Shown here: positions 1 to 8,452 of the stretch, piece after piece
Position numbering within the stretch: the first letter of the stretch is position 1
Layout of the letters: each line of letters starts with the position of its first letter
NCBI GenBank assembly: GCA_018266915.1
Contig: JAFDZM010000045.1
Coordinates: 1-64,000 of the forward strand
Reading direction: 5' to 3'
From: Bacteroidota bacterium
Lineage (GTDB): Bacteria > Bacteroidota > Bacteroidia > Sphingobacteriales > Sphingobacteriaceae
Length of the DNA: 64,000 nt
Translations under genes and position numbers: made by a program
The notes under the pieces: model-generated
Database searches by the model: none
What the model saw: the letters and a program-made list of their open reading frames with translations, nothing else
What the model was told of the DNA's origin: nothing

Positions 1-176
1 TTCCTCGCAAAGACGCGGGGGAGAAGCTTGATTTATATGATCGTCTCATCAACGAGTGACCGTTCAATTGACTTGCATAAACGGAGATTGCTTCGTTCCT
101 CGCAAAGACGAAGGGGAGAAGCTTGATTTATATGATCGTCTCATGAACGAATGACCGTTCAATTGACTTGCATAAA
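1..176. repeat. Tandem duplication, period 95 bp
   Basis: A unit beginning TTCCTCGCAAAGACG at position 1 recurs at 96, and both copies run to ACTTGCATAAA (ending at 81 and 176) with only a few differences. The linker at about 82-95 together with the start of the second copy reads as the reverse complement of a GCGAGGAACGAAGCAATCTCC-type sequence. That resembles half of the GTCATTGCGA REP-like elements found at 6648 and 61107 in this window. No coding potential was recognised. The array may extend beyond the left edge. Confidence 0.8.
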
Positions 177-278
177 GGAAACTATTATGAATAAATAGTT
201 AATCAAATATAATTGATTGCGATGAGGAAAATGGTGACACTGATTTGTCAGTAGCACTAAAAATTTAATAGCTGATAA

Positions 279-1424
279 TCAAGCGCTATAAACTTCTGTG
301 CCGTTTAATAACTCCATGCTGTCTACGGTGCCGACAATTTCGCAAATTTTTGTGTCGAGGGTATGGACGGCTTTGCCCAGCATTTCGAGATATTCTTTGG
401 GGGCCTTGTAGTCATCTGCTGCGATGAGGTCCATCATACCGATGATGGAAGTAAGCGGCGCCCTGAATTCGTGCGCCTGTACGTGGGCGATCTTTAACAG
501 TGACCTGTTTTGATCGATGATCTTTAATTCTTTGATCTTGCGGTCGGTAACATCGCGGATAACGTAGGATATGCCGATAATTTTGCTCCTGGCATCCCTG
601 GCGGTTTCAAATGATGCTTCCCAATACATTTTGCCATGATGTTCATAATCGGTAACGCCTTCGATAAAAACCTTTTCGCCTTTTAGCGCCAGGCTGAAAC
701 TCTCGTTAAACCGGTCGATAAGTTCAGGCTTCAAAAAGTTAACAAACTGGCTTCCCCTTGTGATCTTTGCGTTGTGAAGGGTTTTTAAAAAAAGGAACGC
801 CACTTTATTATAGTCGATCACTTCTCCATTTTTACCGAGCAATACATGGAAGTTTTTTGAGCTTTCGAAAAAAGAGCGCAAGCGTATTTCGGCCTTTTTA
901 AGGGCATTTTTATGCTGCTCGACCTCGATTCTGTTCTTCTCCAGCATTTCGACACTTATCCTGAAATCCATTAAACCTATGGCTTGTTTACCCAGCATTT
1001 TGAGCATTTGCTGCTGGTCCCTGTTTAATTCGTGCGGTTCCATATCGATGACACAAAGGGTCCCTATGCGCTGCCCTTCGCTCGTAATTAACGGTGTGCC
1101 GGCATAAAAACGGACATTGGGCGCACCTGCTACAATGGGGCTATCCGCAAAACGCTCGTCTTTTTGGGCATCAGGTACTACCATTACGTCGTCCTGCAAA
1201 ATAGTATGCGTACAGAACGATGTTTTTACGGGCATTTGCTCCACATCTGTGCCTTTTTTTACCTTGAGCCATTGAATATCTGTTTCGAGCAAGGTGATGA
1301 GCGCGATCGGGGTGCTGCAAATAGTGGAGGCCATGTCAACAAATTCGCGGAATTCTTTGTCCGTGTCAATATCCAAAGTTTTGAACCGCTCTACCGCCTG
1401 CAGACGGATATCATCGTAAATCAT
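279..1424 (-). CDS. GAF-PAS-DHp sensor protein lacking a histidine-kinase ATPase domain
   Basis: The 381-residue product starts with a GAF domain (about residues 15-155, including the TPLITSEGQRIGTLCVID segment). A short coiled linker (155-185) and a PAS domain (about 185-295, ending YVIRDVTDR) follow. Last comes a HisKA/DHp helix with an H-box AHEFRAPLTSIIG and phospho-acceptor His318. The protein ends about 60 residues after this histidine, so the N, G1 and G2 boxes of HATPase_c are absent, and the 278 bases downstream show no continuation. The role is inferred: a redox, light or small-ligand sensor that may be phosphorylated by, or dimerise with, another kinase. Cytoplasmic; no membrane segments or signal peptide are visible. 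It could also be a gene truncated at its 3' end, since it runs into a repeat-rich spacer. Confidence 0.85.
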   Translation of the reverse strand: MIYDDIRLQAVERFKTLDIDTDKEFREFVDMASTICSTPIALITLLETDIQWLKVKKGTDVEQMPVKTSFCTHTILQDDVMVVPDAQKDERFADSPIVAGAPNVRFYAGTPLITSEGQRIGTLCVIDMEPHELNRDQQQMLKMLGKQAIGLMDFRISVEMLEKNRIEVEQHKNALKKAEIRLRSFFESSKNFHVLLGKNGEVIDYNKVAFLFLKTLHNAKITRGSQFVNFLKPELIDRFNESFSLALKGEKVFIEGVTDYEHHGKMYWEASFETARDARSKIIGISYVIRDVTDRKIKELKIIDQNRSLLKIAHVQAHEFRAPLTSIIGMMDLIAADDYKAPKEYLEMLGKAVHTLDTKICEIVGTVDSMELLNGTEVYSA

Positions 1425-1689
1425 AATCAGGAAAAATTGAATAAATAATAGCCGGGGCAGGGCAAATTAATCAGATTGTAATACGTATTTGTGAGGGGAT
1501 ATGTTATGAAATGAGCAATTTTACTATAGTGTAAAATACTGAATAACTGATAGTTAAGTTCCGCCATCTTCAAACATGGTATCGCACTGAATAGTAGTAC
1601 TTTGCAGAACATATGAAGAAGTAGTTTCGGCTACCTATAAGCAAAAACAGCAGGTGTTCACGAGCGTTCACGGCGTTGTGAACGAACAG

Positions 1690-2655
1690 TTAATGCACGG
1701 TTCCTGCCGCCACCAGGGAATCCACCCTAACCCCCATCACTGCCGACTTCCTCAGCGCGCTATCCAGCGGCATACCCACCGGTAGCCCCGGACGCTTATG
1801 CCCCGTTGAAGTTAGCCAGGCATCACGCAGCATATTCTGACGTTCGGTTACCGCCTTCAATATCGCAGCGCCATTCTTGTTGGCCGAAAGGCTTTTCTCC
1901 GCGCTGGGAAAACCCGAAACGCCATCCCCGCAAAGGTAAACCAATATCTGCCGCGCCATTATCCAGTGACCAAGCTCTCCGGGGTGAACGCCGTCGCCGG
2001 TTAAAGCAAAGCCATCCAGGTTGAACTCCGCATCCACCTTGCGGTGTGCTTCCAGGTATTTCTTCATCGGGAAATGCACATCTATCACTTCCCAATGTTG
2101 GGCCGAGCGTTGTGCCAGCAACCATTTGCCATACCGGTCGAGCACGTCGGCATAGCCGGGGTCGCCGCCTTTCAACTCATCAAAAACCGGTGGTGTAATA
2201 TGGATGATCTGCGCACCGCTTTTAACCACCCCGGCATGCAGCCAGTTAATTCCATCCCTGAACTTGCGGAAACGGCCCGTATCAAAGGGCATGTAGATAC
2301 CGTCGTTCATGCCATAGCAGGCAAACACCAGGTCGGGTTTGGTTTGGGTAAGCACACGGTGCAAACGCTCGTGCAGGTCGGGTCGCGGGAAAGCGCCATT
2401 GGCATGTCCCGGTTCAGAAAGCCCCGACACGGTTTCGCTGGGTAGTCCAACGTTAATAAAATCAAAATGGCGGTCGGGGTAAGTTACCGTCAAATACGCA
2501 ATCACATCGTTTACATAGTTGGCCTGCCAGGTAATGCTGTTGCCTAAAAAAACAATGCGTTTTATTTTGGTGTCGATCTTTTGGGCTTGCAAGGTTGAGG
2601 CGAGCAAAAGAAAAAAGGCCAGCAGCGCTTTGCTGAAACAAGAAAAGACTTTCAT
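1690..2655 (-). CDS. Secreted SGNH/GDSL-family hydrolase
   Basis: 321 residues with a cleavable signal peptide (hydrophobic segment ending ASTLQAQ, about residue 25). SGNH blocks are visible: block I FLGNSIT with the nucleophile Ser, the Gly block NVGLPSETV, block III YGMNDG with the oxyanion Asn, and block V DGVHPGELGH with the catalytic Asp and His. The family hydrolyses ester bonds, commonly acetyl groups on carbohydrates or lipids, and the signal peptide puts this member in the periplasm or outside the cell. The substrate cannot be read from sequence. The gene stands alone, with a 265-base spacer upstream of the GAF-PAS gene and divergent word-repeat DNA on the other side. Confidence 0.88.
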   Translation of the reverse strand: MKVFSCFSKALLAFFLLLASTLQAQKIDTKIKRIVFLGNSITWQANYVNDVIAYLTVTYPDRHFDFINVGLPSETVSGLSEPGHANGAFPRPDLHERLHRVLTQTKPDLVFACYGMNDGIYMPFDTGRFRKFRDGINWLHAGVVKSGAQIIHITPPVFDELKGGDPGYADVLDRYGKWLLAQRSAQHWEVIDVHFPMKKYLEAHRKVDAEFNLDGFALTGDGVHPGELGHWIMARQILVYLCGDGVSGFPSAEKSLSANKNGAAILKAVTERQNMLRDAWLTSTGHKRPGLPVGMPLDSALRKSAVMGVRVDSLVAAGTVH

Positions 2656-2702
2656 GAATTGTTGATGAGAAATAAAAATAGGTTTTTCCTGGGAGGATTG
2701 GG

Positions 2703-2748
2703 TTATACGTGAACGATTAAAGCGTAAAACGTATTACGTACCACGTAC
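2703..2748. repeat. ACGTA-word repeat, left arm
   Basis: The words TACGTG, AGCGTAAAACGT, ATTACGTA and CCACGTAC follow one another. Positions 2722-2748 match the reverse complement of 3463-3490 with about three mismatches, so the two arms enclose the membrane protein/XRE gene pair. Confidence 0.7.
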
Positions 2749-2798
2749 AAGCTATTATCGTAAAATATCTATTATTATAGACTTTTTGTCTACAATAC

Positions 2799-2828
2799 TT
2801 GACATTATGAAATGTTTACTTATCTTTG
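2799..2828 (+). promoter_or_regulatory. Bacteroidota-type promoter (TTG / TATCTTTG)
   Basis: TTGAC at 2799 and TATCTTTG at 2821-2828 have the spacing of a -33/-7 pair of the Bacteroidota major sigma factor (TTTG and TAnnTTTG). The first in-frame TTG codon at 2826 lies inside the -7 box, which argues for the ATG at 2853, preceded by AGGA, as the true start. Confidence 0.7.
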
Positions 2829-2852
2829 TTGATAATTAAACATTTTAGGATT

Positions 2853-3248
2853 ATGGAACAATCTAAAAGGAGTATGCACCTACAGTCTGTTATCTACGCG
2901 CTTATTTATGGGGCCACTTATTTGCCGGCGGTGTGGCTGTTGAAGCACCAGGTGTTTGGGCAGCCGGTTTCGATAATGATCGCTGTGGTGCCGGTGATTA
3001 CTTTCTGCATTTTTATTTATAAGTACATTAAATCTTTTTCGGCAATGGATGAGGTGAAGCAAAGGGTGCAACTGGAAGCCGTCGTGATCGGTTTTGCATT
3101 GACGGCCTTATTGCTGATGGTGATGTTTCTGCTGGGCCTGTGTGGTATATCAAACAGCCTGTGGTTTGGCTATGCGTACCTGGTGTGCTATTGCTGGCTG
3201 TTTTATTTTATTGGTTGGATAGTTTCAAAAAGGAAATACGGCGTATGA
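2853..3248 (+). CDS. Small membrane protein paired with an XRE regulator
   Basis: 131 residues from the ATG at 2853 (AGGA just upstream). Four hydrophobic segments are evident: two in the N-terminal half (IYALIYGATYLPAVWLL; VSIMIAVVPVITFCIFIY) and two in the C-terminal half (AVVIGFALTALLLMVMFLLG; LWFGYAYLVCYCWLFYF). The C-terminus is basic (SKRKYGV). I do not recognise a characterised family. Two-gene units of a four-helix membrane protein plus a cI-like HTH protein are common in bacteria. The stop codon overlaps the start of the regulator gene (ATGA), so the two are probably translationally coupled. A role as sensor or inhibitor of the regulator is inference. Confidence 0.8.
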   Translation: MEQSKRSMHLQSVIYALIYGATYLPAVWLLKHQVFGQPVSIMIAVVPVITFCIFIYKYIKSFSAMDEVKQRVQLEAVVIGFALTALLLMVMFLLGLCGISNSLWFGYAYLVCYCWLFYFIGWIVSKRKYGV

Positions 3249-3460
3249 AAAACACCATAAAGGTTGAACGTGCGAAGAAAAACTGGACTCAGGCAGATCT
3301 TGCTAAAGAGATCGGGATATCGAGACAGGGTTTAAACTCTATTGAGACTGGAAAATTTATCCCGTCAACTTTACTCGCTTTACGGATGGCGAAGGTGTTT
3401 GGTACTACGGTGGAGGTTTTGTTTCAGATGGAGGGTGATGAGGATGGGCTTGGCGAATAA
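3245..3460 (+). CDS. XRE-family (cI-like) transcriptional regulator
   Basis: 71 residues, almost entirely one helix-turn-helix domain: WTQADLAKEIGISRQGLNSIETGKFIPSTLLALRMAKVF in pieces matches the HTH_3/YozG pattern, with recognition helix SRQGLNSIE and the conserved PSTLLALRMAKVF stretch. The acidic tail (EGDEDGLGE) is short. A longer in-frame start at 3140 would sit deep inside the membrane-protein gene, so the ATG at 3245 overlapping its stop (ATGA) is preferred. It is likely a cytoplasmic repressor or activator of its own two-gene unit. Its promoter is the TATCTTTG box at 2821. Confidence 0.88.
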   Translation: MKNTIKVERAKKNWTQADLAKEIGISRQGLNSIETGKFIPSTLLALRMAKVFGTTVEVLFQMEGDEDGLGE

Positions 3461-3462
3461 GT

Positions 3463-3494
3463 TATACGTAGTACGTGATACGTTTTACGTTTTT
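3463..3494. repeat. ACGTA-word repeat, right arm
   Basis: TATACGTAGTACGTGATACG is followed by TTTTACGT. It is the inverted partner of 2722-2748 and begins three bases after the XRE stop codon. Confidence 0.7.
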
Positions 3495-3564
3495 GATTCC
3501 GGGATTGAGTCTTAGGACTATTTGTTACGTGGTGATGGACAGAACAGAACAATCACTACCCCTT

Positions 3565-3590
3565 GTCATCCTATGCAAACATAGGATGAC
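3565..3590. repeat. Perfect hairpin GTCATCCTATG-N4-CATAGGATGAC
   Basis: Eleven-base perfect arms enclose the loop CAAA. The same element, in the other orientation and with the equivalent loop, occurs at 15589-15616. It lies between the convergent XRE gene and ftcD. T-runs do not follow the arms in the way expected of a standard terminator. Confidence 0.8.
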
Positions 3591-3615
3591 AAAAAGGAAA
3601 AAAGTAAAACGTACA

Positions 3616-3657
3616 ACCCAATCAACTACTTAACCAATCCAACCCAATCAACTAACC
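3616..3657. repeat. AATCAACT/AACC word repeat
   Basis: A run of AATCAACTA, CTTAACC, AATCCAACCC and AATCAACTAACC stops within the ftcD stop codon region. The same word family forms the hairpin at 55566-55631. Confidence 0.65.
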
Positions 3658-5337
3658 ACCTATCTTCCCATTCACAATCTCTACAATCTCCGCTTCCCGG
3701 TCTATGGCCATTTGCTGAAGGGCCTCGCCTTCGTTGAGGATCTCTTGTACGTAGGTTTTGTCGTCGTAGCCACCGGCATTTACTTTTACGTTCATGAAGG
3801 CGCCTAATACGGCGGTGCGGGCGCAGAGGGCTGCTACTCCAGCATCAGTAACGGAATTGGGGTTGCCTTTTTCGGCCATCGCCTTGATCACTTCCATGCT
3901 CTGGTATGCGGCCTTCATCACCTGGAACGGAACCTCAATAGCCAGTTTGGTGGCCTGCTGTATGGCTTCGGTGCGTGCTGCCTTTTCTTCATGGGTGGCT
4001 TTGGGCAGGGCAAATGCGGCCATGATCTGGTTAAAGGCAATCGTATCCTTATCAACCAAACGAACAAGCTCATTTTTATAATGCTGTGCACGCTCCGCCC
4101 AACCACTGAACTCTGCCCAGCGATCATCCCAACCCTTTTTATGCGACGATAGGTTGGCTACCATAGCCGCGAGTGATGCGCCTAAGGCACCCACATAAGC
4201 GGAGATAGAGCCACCACCCGGGGCAGGACTTTCGCTTGCAGTTTCGTCGGCAAAATCGGCGAGGCTCATGCTGATGAGTTTGCTATCGGCCTTGTCTTTT
4301 AACAGGTATTCGATGATGCGTTCTTCGGGATTGAAAGGCCCAAGTTCATCCAGTCCCATTGATTTGATGGCAATACGGATAAGCTCCTTCTCGCTCACGC
4401 CGGTTGAGCGTTGTTGCTTGGTCAGGAAATATTTGCCGGCATCCAGCATGGATTTAAGAGGGATGAGTCCCACCAGTTCGCTGCCGGTTACGCGTATGCC
4501 GCGCTCATTGGCTTTGCTGCATACCTCGTCGAATGCCTTGTGAACGGGCGTTACCTCGATGTTGGTGAGGTTCATGGATATCTGTGCGATGCCGTACTCC
4601 TCGATGTACCAGCCGATGGCCTTTACCGATTTGAGCGAACCGGGGATGGTACGCGGTTTACCATTCTCGTCATTGATGATCTTACCGTTGATAGGGTCTC
4701 CCTCGCGCATTACGCGGCCCGCTTCGCGCACGTCAAATGCAATGGAGTTAGCACGGCGCACAGAAGTAGTGTTCAGGTTGACATTGTAAGCCACCAGGAA
4801 ATCGCGTGCACCGATCACCGTTGCCCCGCGCTTAGCATCAAACTCCGCCGGACCGAAATCTGGCTTCCACTCCGGTTGTGTTATCTTCTTAAAAAATCCT
4901 TCATACTCTCCAGCACGGATCACCGACAGGTTGCTGCGTTTTTTATCCGGCTGGGCATACTCATACAAGTAAACGGGCAGGTTCAACTCCGTGCCCACGC
5001 GTTCAGCAAGTCGTCTGGCATACTCCGCCGTCTCCTCCATGCTGATATTGCTGATGGGTATCAGCGGACAAACATCAGTAGCACCCATGCGGGGATGTTC
5101 GCCGGTATGCCTGCTCATGTCGATCACTTCGCCAGCCTTTTTGATAGCCTGGTAAGCCGCTTCTATTACCCGCTCGGGTTCGCCTACAAAGGTTACCACT
5201 GTGCGGTTGGTGGCCTTACCTGGGTCGACATTCAGCAACCGCACGCCCTGCACGGCTTCCACCGCATCGGTTATCTGTTTGATGATATTCGGGTCGCGGC
5301 CTTCGCTGAAGTTGGGTACACACTCTATTAACTGCAT
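3652..5337 (-). CDS. ftcD: Glutamate formimidoyltransferase / formimidoyl-THF cyclodeaminase (fused)
   Basis: 561 residues, the length expected for the bifunctional enzyme. The N-terminal two thirds (about 1-300, starting LIECVPNFSEGRD) is the formiminotransferase with its THF-binding subdomain. The C-terminal part (about 355-561) is the helical cyclodeaminase, with the signature ESPAPGGGSISAYVGALG. It performs the last step of histidine degradation: N-formimino-L-glutamate plus THF gives glutamate and 5-formimino-THF, which is then cyclised to 5,10-methenyl-THF with release of ammonia. It is the last gene of the minus-strand hut operon, 60 bases after hutI. That gap contains GAGATTTGAGAT words. 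Cytoplasmic. Confidence 0.96.
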   Translation of the reverse strand: MQLIECVPNFSEGRDPNIIKQITDAVEAVQGVRLLNVDPGKATNRTVVTFVGEPERVIEAAYQAIKKAGEVIDMSRHTGEHPRMGATDVCPLIPISNISMEETAEYARRLAERVGTELNLPVYLYEYAQPDKKRSNLSVIRAGEYEGFFKKITQPEWKPDFGPAEFDAKRGATVIGARDFLVAYNVNLNTTSVRRANSIAFDVREAGRVMREGDPINGKIINDENGKPRTIPGSLKSVKAIGWYIEEYGIAQISMNLTNIEVTPVHKAFDEVCSKANERGIRVTGSELVGLIPLKSMLDAGKYFLTKQQRSTGVSEKELIRIAIKSMGLDELGPFNPEERIIEYLLKDKADSKLISMSLADFADETASESPAPGGGSISAYVGALGASLAAMVANLSSHKKGWDDRWAEFSGWAERAQHYKNELVRLVDKDTIAFNQIMAAFALPKATHEEKAARTEAIQQATKLAIEVPFQVMKAAYQSMEVIKAMAEKGNPNSVTDAGVAALCARTAVLGAFMNVKVNAGGYDDKTYVQEILNEGEALQQMAIDREAEIVEIVNGKIGG

Positions 5338-5346
5338 GGTTTTAGA

Positions 5347-5374
5347 AGATTTGAGATGTGAGATTTGAGATATG
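5347..5374. repeat. GAGATTT-word repeat between hutI and ftcD
   Basis: GATTTGAGA, TGTGAGA, TTTGAGA and TATGA follow one another. This is a single arm with no complementary arm nearby, of the same word class as 27342-27430. Confidence 0.6.
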
Positions 5375-5397
5375 AAACTTTAAATTCAGAATAAAAC

Positions 5398-6624
5398 TCA
5401 TATCGCTTCTCCTTTCTTATAAATTTTAATTGGTTTCAATTTGCCTTGATGATACAGTATCTCTCTATAATCTGCACAAGGATAAGCCTGCATGTCACCT
5501 AACTTGCCTTTTTCCAATACGCCACGGTCTTGCAAATTTAGAGCTTTGGCGGCACGGAAGGTAAGGGCGGCAAAAGTTTCGGCGGTGGTTAGTTTTTCGT
5601 AGGCGCTTAGTATGGATGCCTGCATCAGCAGATCGCCCATAGGCGCCGAGCCGGGGTTCCAGTCGCTGGCGATGGCCAGGCACGCCCCTGCGTTTAATAA
5701 TTTACGCGCAGGGGCAAAACCCATACCCAAACCTAAGGAAGCGCCCGGCAATGCAACTGCAACTGTTTCGGAAGCAGCTAATCGTTCAATTTCTTCTTCT
5801 CCACTGGCCTCGAGATGATCGGCAGAAACAGCGCCAACGTTCACCGCTACCTCACTACCGCCTGTGCTGAACTGGTCGGCATGAACGGTGATATCAAAGC
5901 CCATTTTCTTCGCCACCTCCAAATAGCAGGCAGCGTTGACGGCATTGAATGCACCGTCTTCAATAAATATATCTACCCGGTTAGCCAGGTTGTCGTTTTT
6001 GATTTTGGGGAGGAGTTTGTTTAATATCAACCCCAGATATTCTTCTACCGGACCATTAAAGTCCTTTGGCAAAATGTGCGTAGCAAGACAGGTTGGGATC
6101 AGGTCAGCCTTGCTTTTTGCAGCTGCTCCTTTTATAGCTTGCAGTTGCTTTAGTTCTTCTTCAACCTTCAAGCCGTAACCGCTTTTTATTTCGATGGTAG
6201 TGACACCGTTTTTTATATGCTGATCAACTCTTTGCAATAGCAAATCAACTAATTCATTTTTGTTCGCTCTCCTGGTTTGAGTTACCGAATCCCAAATACC
6301 GCCTCCTGATCTGGCAATCTCGAGATAGCTTTTACCAGCGATGCGGAGGGCGTAATCTTTGGCCCTGCTTCCTGCAAAGCACAGGTGTGTGTGGCAATCT
6401 ACAAAGCCGGGAATGAGGACATGGTCGTCAGTGATTTCTTCTATTTCAGCATCAGGGTTTGATTTTCTTAGGATTTCAAAATCTCCGACCTCTGTTATCA
6501 ATCCACCATCAGTCAATACGCCGCCTTGCGGGATGATCTGCAAAGCTTCATCCGCAATAGCGCCTTTCATCGGTAAGCCCGATAAAGGAAGGAGTTGTGT
6601 GAATGGACCGATGAGTCTCTGCAT
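5398..6624 (-). CDS. hutI: Imidazolonepropionase
   Basis: 408 residues, the usual length. The amidohydrolase metal site is visible as VDCHTHLCFAGSRAKDY (about residues 74-90). Further metal and substrate residues lie in the TVHADQF region (about 245) and in the AIASDWNPGSAPMG loop (about 318), where an Asp-Asn pair is typical of HutI. It hydrolyses 4-imidazolone-5-propionate to N-formimino-L-glutamate, the substrate of the downstream ftcD. It is separated from hutU by 154 bases occupied by a REP-like palindromic element, while the other hut genes overlap or lie closer together. Cytoplasmic, metal-dependent. Confidence 0.96.
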   Translation of the reverse strand: MQRLIGPFTQLLPLSGLPMKGAIADEALQIIPQGGVLTDGGLITEVGDFEILRKSNPDAEIEEITDDHVLIPGFVDCHTHLCFAGSRAKDYALRIAGKSYLEIARSGGGIWDSVTQTRRANKNELVDLLLQRVDQHIKNGVTTIEIKSGYGLKVEEELKQLQAIKGAAAKSKADLIPTCLATHILPKDFNGPVEEYLGLILNKLLPKIKNDNLANRVDIFIEDGAFNAVNAACYLEVAKKMGFDITVHADQFSTGGSEVAVNVGAVSADHLEASGEEEIERLAASETVAVALPGASLGLGMGFAPARKLLNAGACLAIASDWNPGSAPMGDLLMQASILSAYEKLTTAETFAALTFRAAKALNLQDRGVLEKGKLGDMQAYPCADYREILYHQGKLKPIKIYKKGEAI

Positions 6625-6647
6625 TTGTTCTTATTTCATTCCATCAT

Positions 6648-6765
6648 GTCATTGCGAGCGATAGCGTGGCAATCGCGAACTTTGCGTAGCGGCCATGCTA
6701 GGTCTACACCTTTCTATTCGCTCTGTATAGCATGCGATTGCTTCGTCGTCCCTCCTCGCAATTAC
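6648..6765. repeat. REP-like element (GTCATTGCGA family) inside the hut operon
   Basis: It starts GTCATTGCGAGCGATAGCG and continues with GGCAATCGCGAAC. It ends with GCGATTGCTTCGTCG, then CCTCGCAATTAC, so the outer and inner parts are inverted repeats. A second copy is at 61107-61221, and a half-element lies in the repeat at 82-113. It falls entirely between hutU and hutI and could form a long stem-loop in the operon mRNA. Confidence 0.8.
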
Positions 6766-6778
6766 ATAATTTTATCGT

Positions 6779-8452
6779 TTATATATTCAACCCAAACTTC
6801 TCCGCTGTTTTCTCCGCTTCCTCATACCCTGCATCCGTATGCCGGAATATGCCCATTGCGGGGTCATTATATAATACTCTTTTCAGACATTTTGCTGCTC
6901 GTTCTGTACCATCAGCTACCACTACCATACCGGCGTGTTGCGAGTAGCCCATACCTACCCCGCCGCCGTGGTGGAACGATACCCATGTTGCCCCGCCTGA
7001 AGTGTTCGACATCAGGTTGAGCAGTGGCCAGTCGGATACGGCATCTGAGCCGTCTTTCATAGCTTCAGTTTCGCGGTTGGGCGATGCTACGGAGCCACAG
7101 TCCAAATGGTCACGGCCGATTACGATCGGGCCTTTTACTTTGCCGCTTGCCACCAGTTCGTTAAATATCAATCCTGCTTTCTCACGCTCACCCATACCTA
7201 ACCAGCAGATGCGGGCCGGTAGGCCTTGAAATGCGATTCTTTCCTGTGCTTTTTTTAGCCAGTTGATCAGGTGTTTATTTTCGGGGAAGGCTTCCATTAG
7301 TGCCTTATCCGTAGTATAGATATCTTCAGGATCACCGGATAGTGCTACCCAACGGAACGGTCCTTTTCCTTCGCAAAATAATGGCCGGATATAAGCAGGC
7401 GTGAAGCCGGGGAAATCAAATGCTGCAAGCTCACCGCCCTGGCGTGCAAACTCGCGCAGGTTGTTGCCGTAATCAAAAGTTACCGCACCCATAGCCTGCA
7501 AATCCAACATAAAGCCTACATGACGCGCCATGCTTTTAAGTGATAGACGCTTGTATTCTTCCGGATCACTTTTGCGTAGCACTGCTGCAAGCGTGAGTGA
7601 TAAGCCATTAGGCACGTAGCCATTCAGGGGGTCGTGGGCCGAGGTTTGGTCGGTGAGCATGTGGGGCACGATGTTATCTTTTATCAGTCGTGCCAGCAGG
7701 TCGCCGGCATCGCTTACTAGTCCGACTGATAATTCTTCACCCAGTTCCATTGCATCTTTTACCCACTCAATAGCCTCCTTGTAAGAGTGCGTCATGCGAT
7801 CGATATATTTTGTATTGACACGTTTTTGAATACGCGATTCATCTACATCAGCACCAAGAAACACAGCTCCGGCCATAGTAGCAGCTAATGGTTGAGCACC
7901 ACCCATCCCACCTAACCCGGCGCTTACGATCAGCTTACCTTTTAGGTCATTATTAAAATGCTGGCGACCACATTCTACAAAAGTTTCATAGGTACCCTGC
8001 AAAATACCCTGTGTGCCGATGTATATCCAACTCCCGGCAGTCATTTGCCCAAACATCATCAAACCTTTGGCGCGCAGCTCATTAAAATGCTCCCATGTGG
8101 CCCAGGCTGGCACGAGGTTACTGTTGGCAATGAGCACACGCGGCGCTTCAGGGTGACTGCGTATAATGCCCACAGGTTTTCCTGACTGGATCAACAGGGA
8201 ATGATCTTCATCCAATTCAAGCAATAGCTCAATGATCTTCCGTAGCGATTCCTGGTTACGCGCCGCCTGACCGATGCCGCCATACACTACCAGTTCATCC
8301 GGATTTTCAGCTACCTGACCATCCAAATTATTCAGCAACATGCGTAACGGTGCTTCCGTTTGCCAGCTTTTTGCGTGCAACTGCATCCCCGTGGGCGCCT
8401 TGTAAACCGGGTGGTTGGCGTAGGTTTTAATAAATTCTGAACTCGTCATCAT
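6779..8452 (-). CDS. hutU: Urocanate hydratase
   Basis: 557 residues, standard length. Recognisable landmarks are the NAD-binding [14 protein letters not shown] (about 178), [12 protein letters not shown] (about 325), the conserved Cys in [12 protein letters not shown] (about 415) and the C-terminal [18 protein letters not shown]. It converts urocanate to 4-imidazolone-5-propionate using tightly bound NAD+ as electrophile. The start codon lies 26 bases inside the 3' end of hutH, indicating translational coupling. Cytoplasmic. Confidence 0.97.
   Translation of the reverse strand: MMTSSEFIKTYANHPVYKAPTGMQLHAKSWQTEAPLRMLLNNLDGQVAENPDELVVYGGIGQAARNQESLRKIIELLLELDEDHSLLIQSGKPVGIIRSHPEAPRVLIANSNLVPAWATWEHFNELRAKGLMMFGQMTAGSWIYIGTQGILQGTYETFVECGRQHFNNDLKGKLIVSAGLGGMGGAQPLAATMAGAVFLGADVDESRIQKRVNTKYIDRMTHSYKEAIEWVKDAMELGEELSVGLVSDAGDLLARLIKDNIVPHMLTDQTSAHDPLNGYVPNGLSLTLAAVLRKSDPEEYKRLSLKSMARHVGFMLDLQAMGAVTFDYGNNLREFARQGGELAAFDFPGFTPAYIRPLFCEGKGPFRWVALSGDPEDIYTTDKALMEAFPENKHLINWLKKAQERIAFQGLPARICWLGMGEREKAGLIFNELVASGKVKGPIVIGRDHLDCGSVASPNRETEAMKDGSDAVSDWPLLNLMSNTSGGATWVSFHHGGGVGMGYSQHAGMVVVADGTERAAKCLKRVLYNDPAMGIFRHTDAGYEEAEKTAEKFGLNI

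Noticed and set aside
4411..5331. 306-codon frame opposite ftcD
   Set aside because: Antisense shadow of the ftcD gene; ftcD has clear domain matches, the shadow none.
6595..7020. 141-codon frame through the REP-like element
   Set aside because: It mixes the end of hutU in antisense with a palindromic repeat, and has no coding character.
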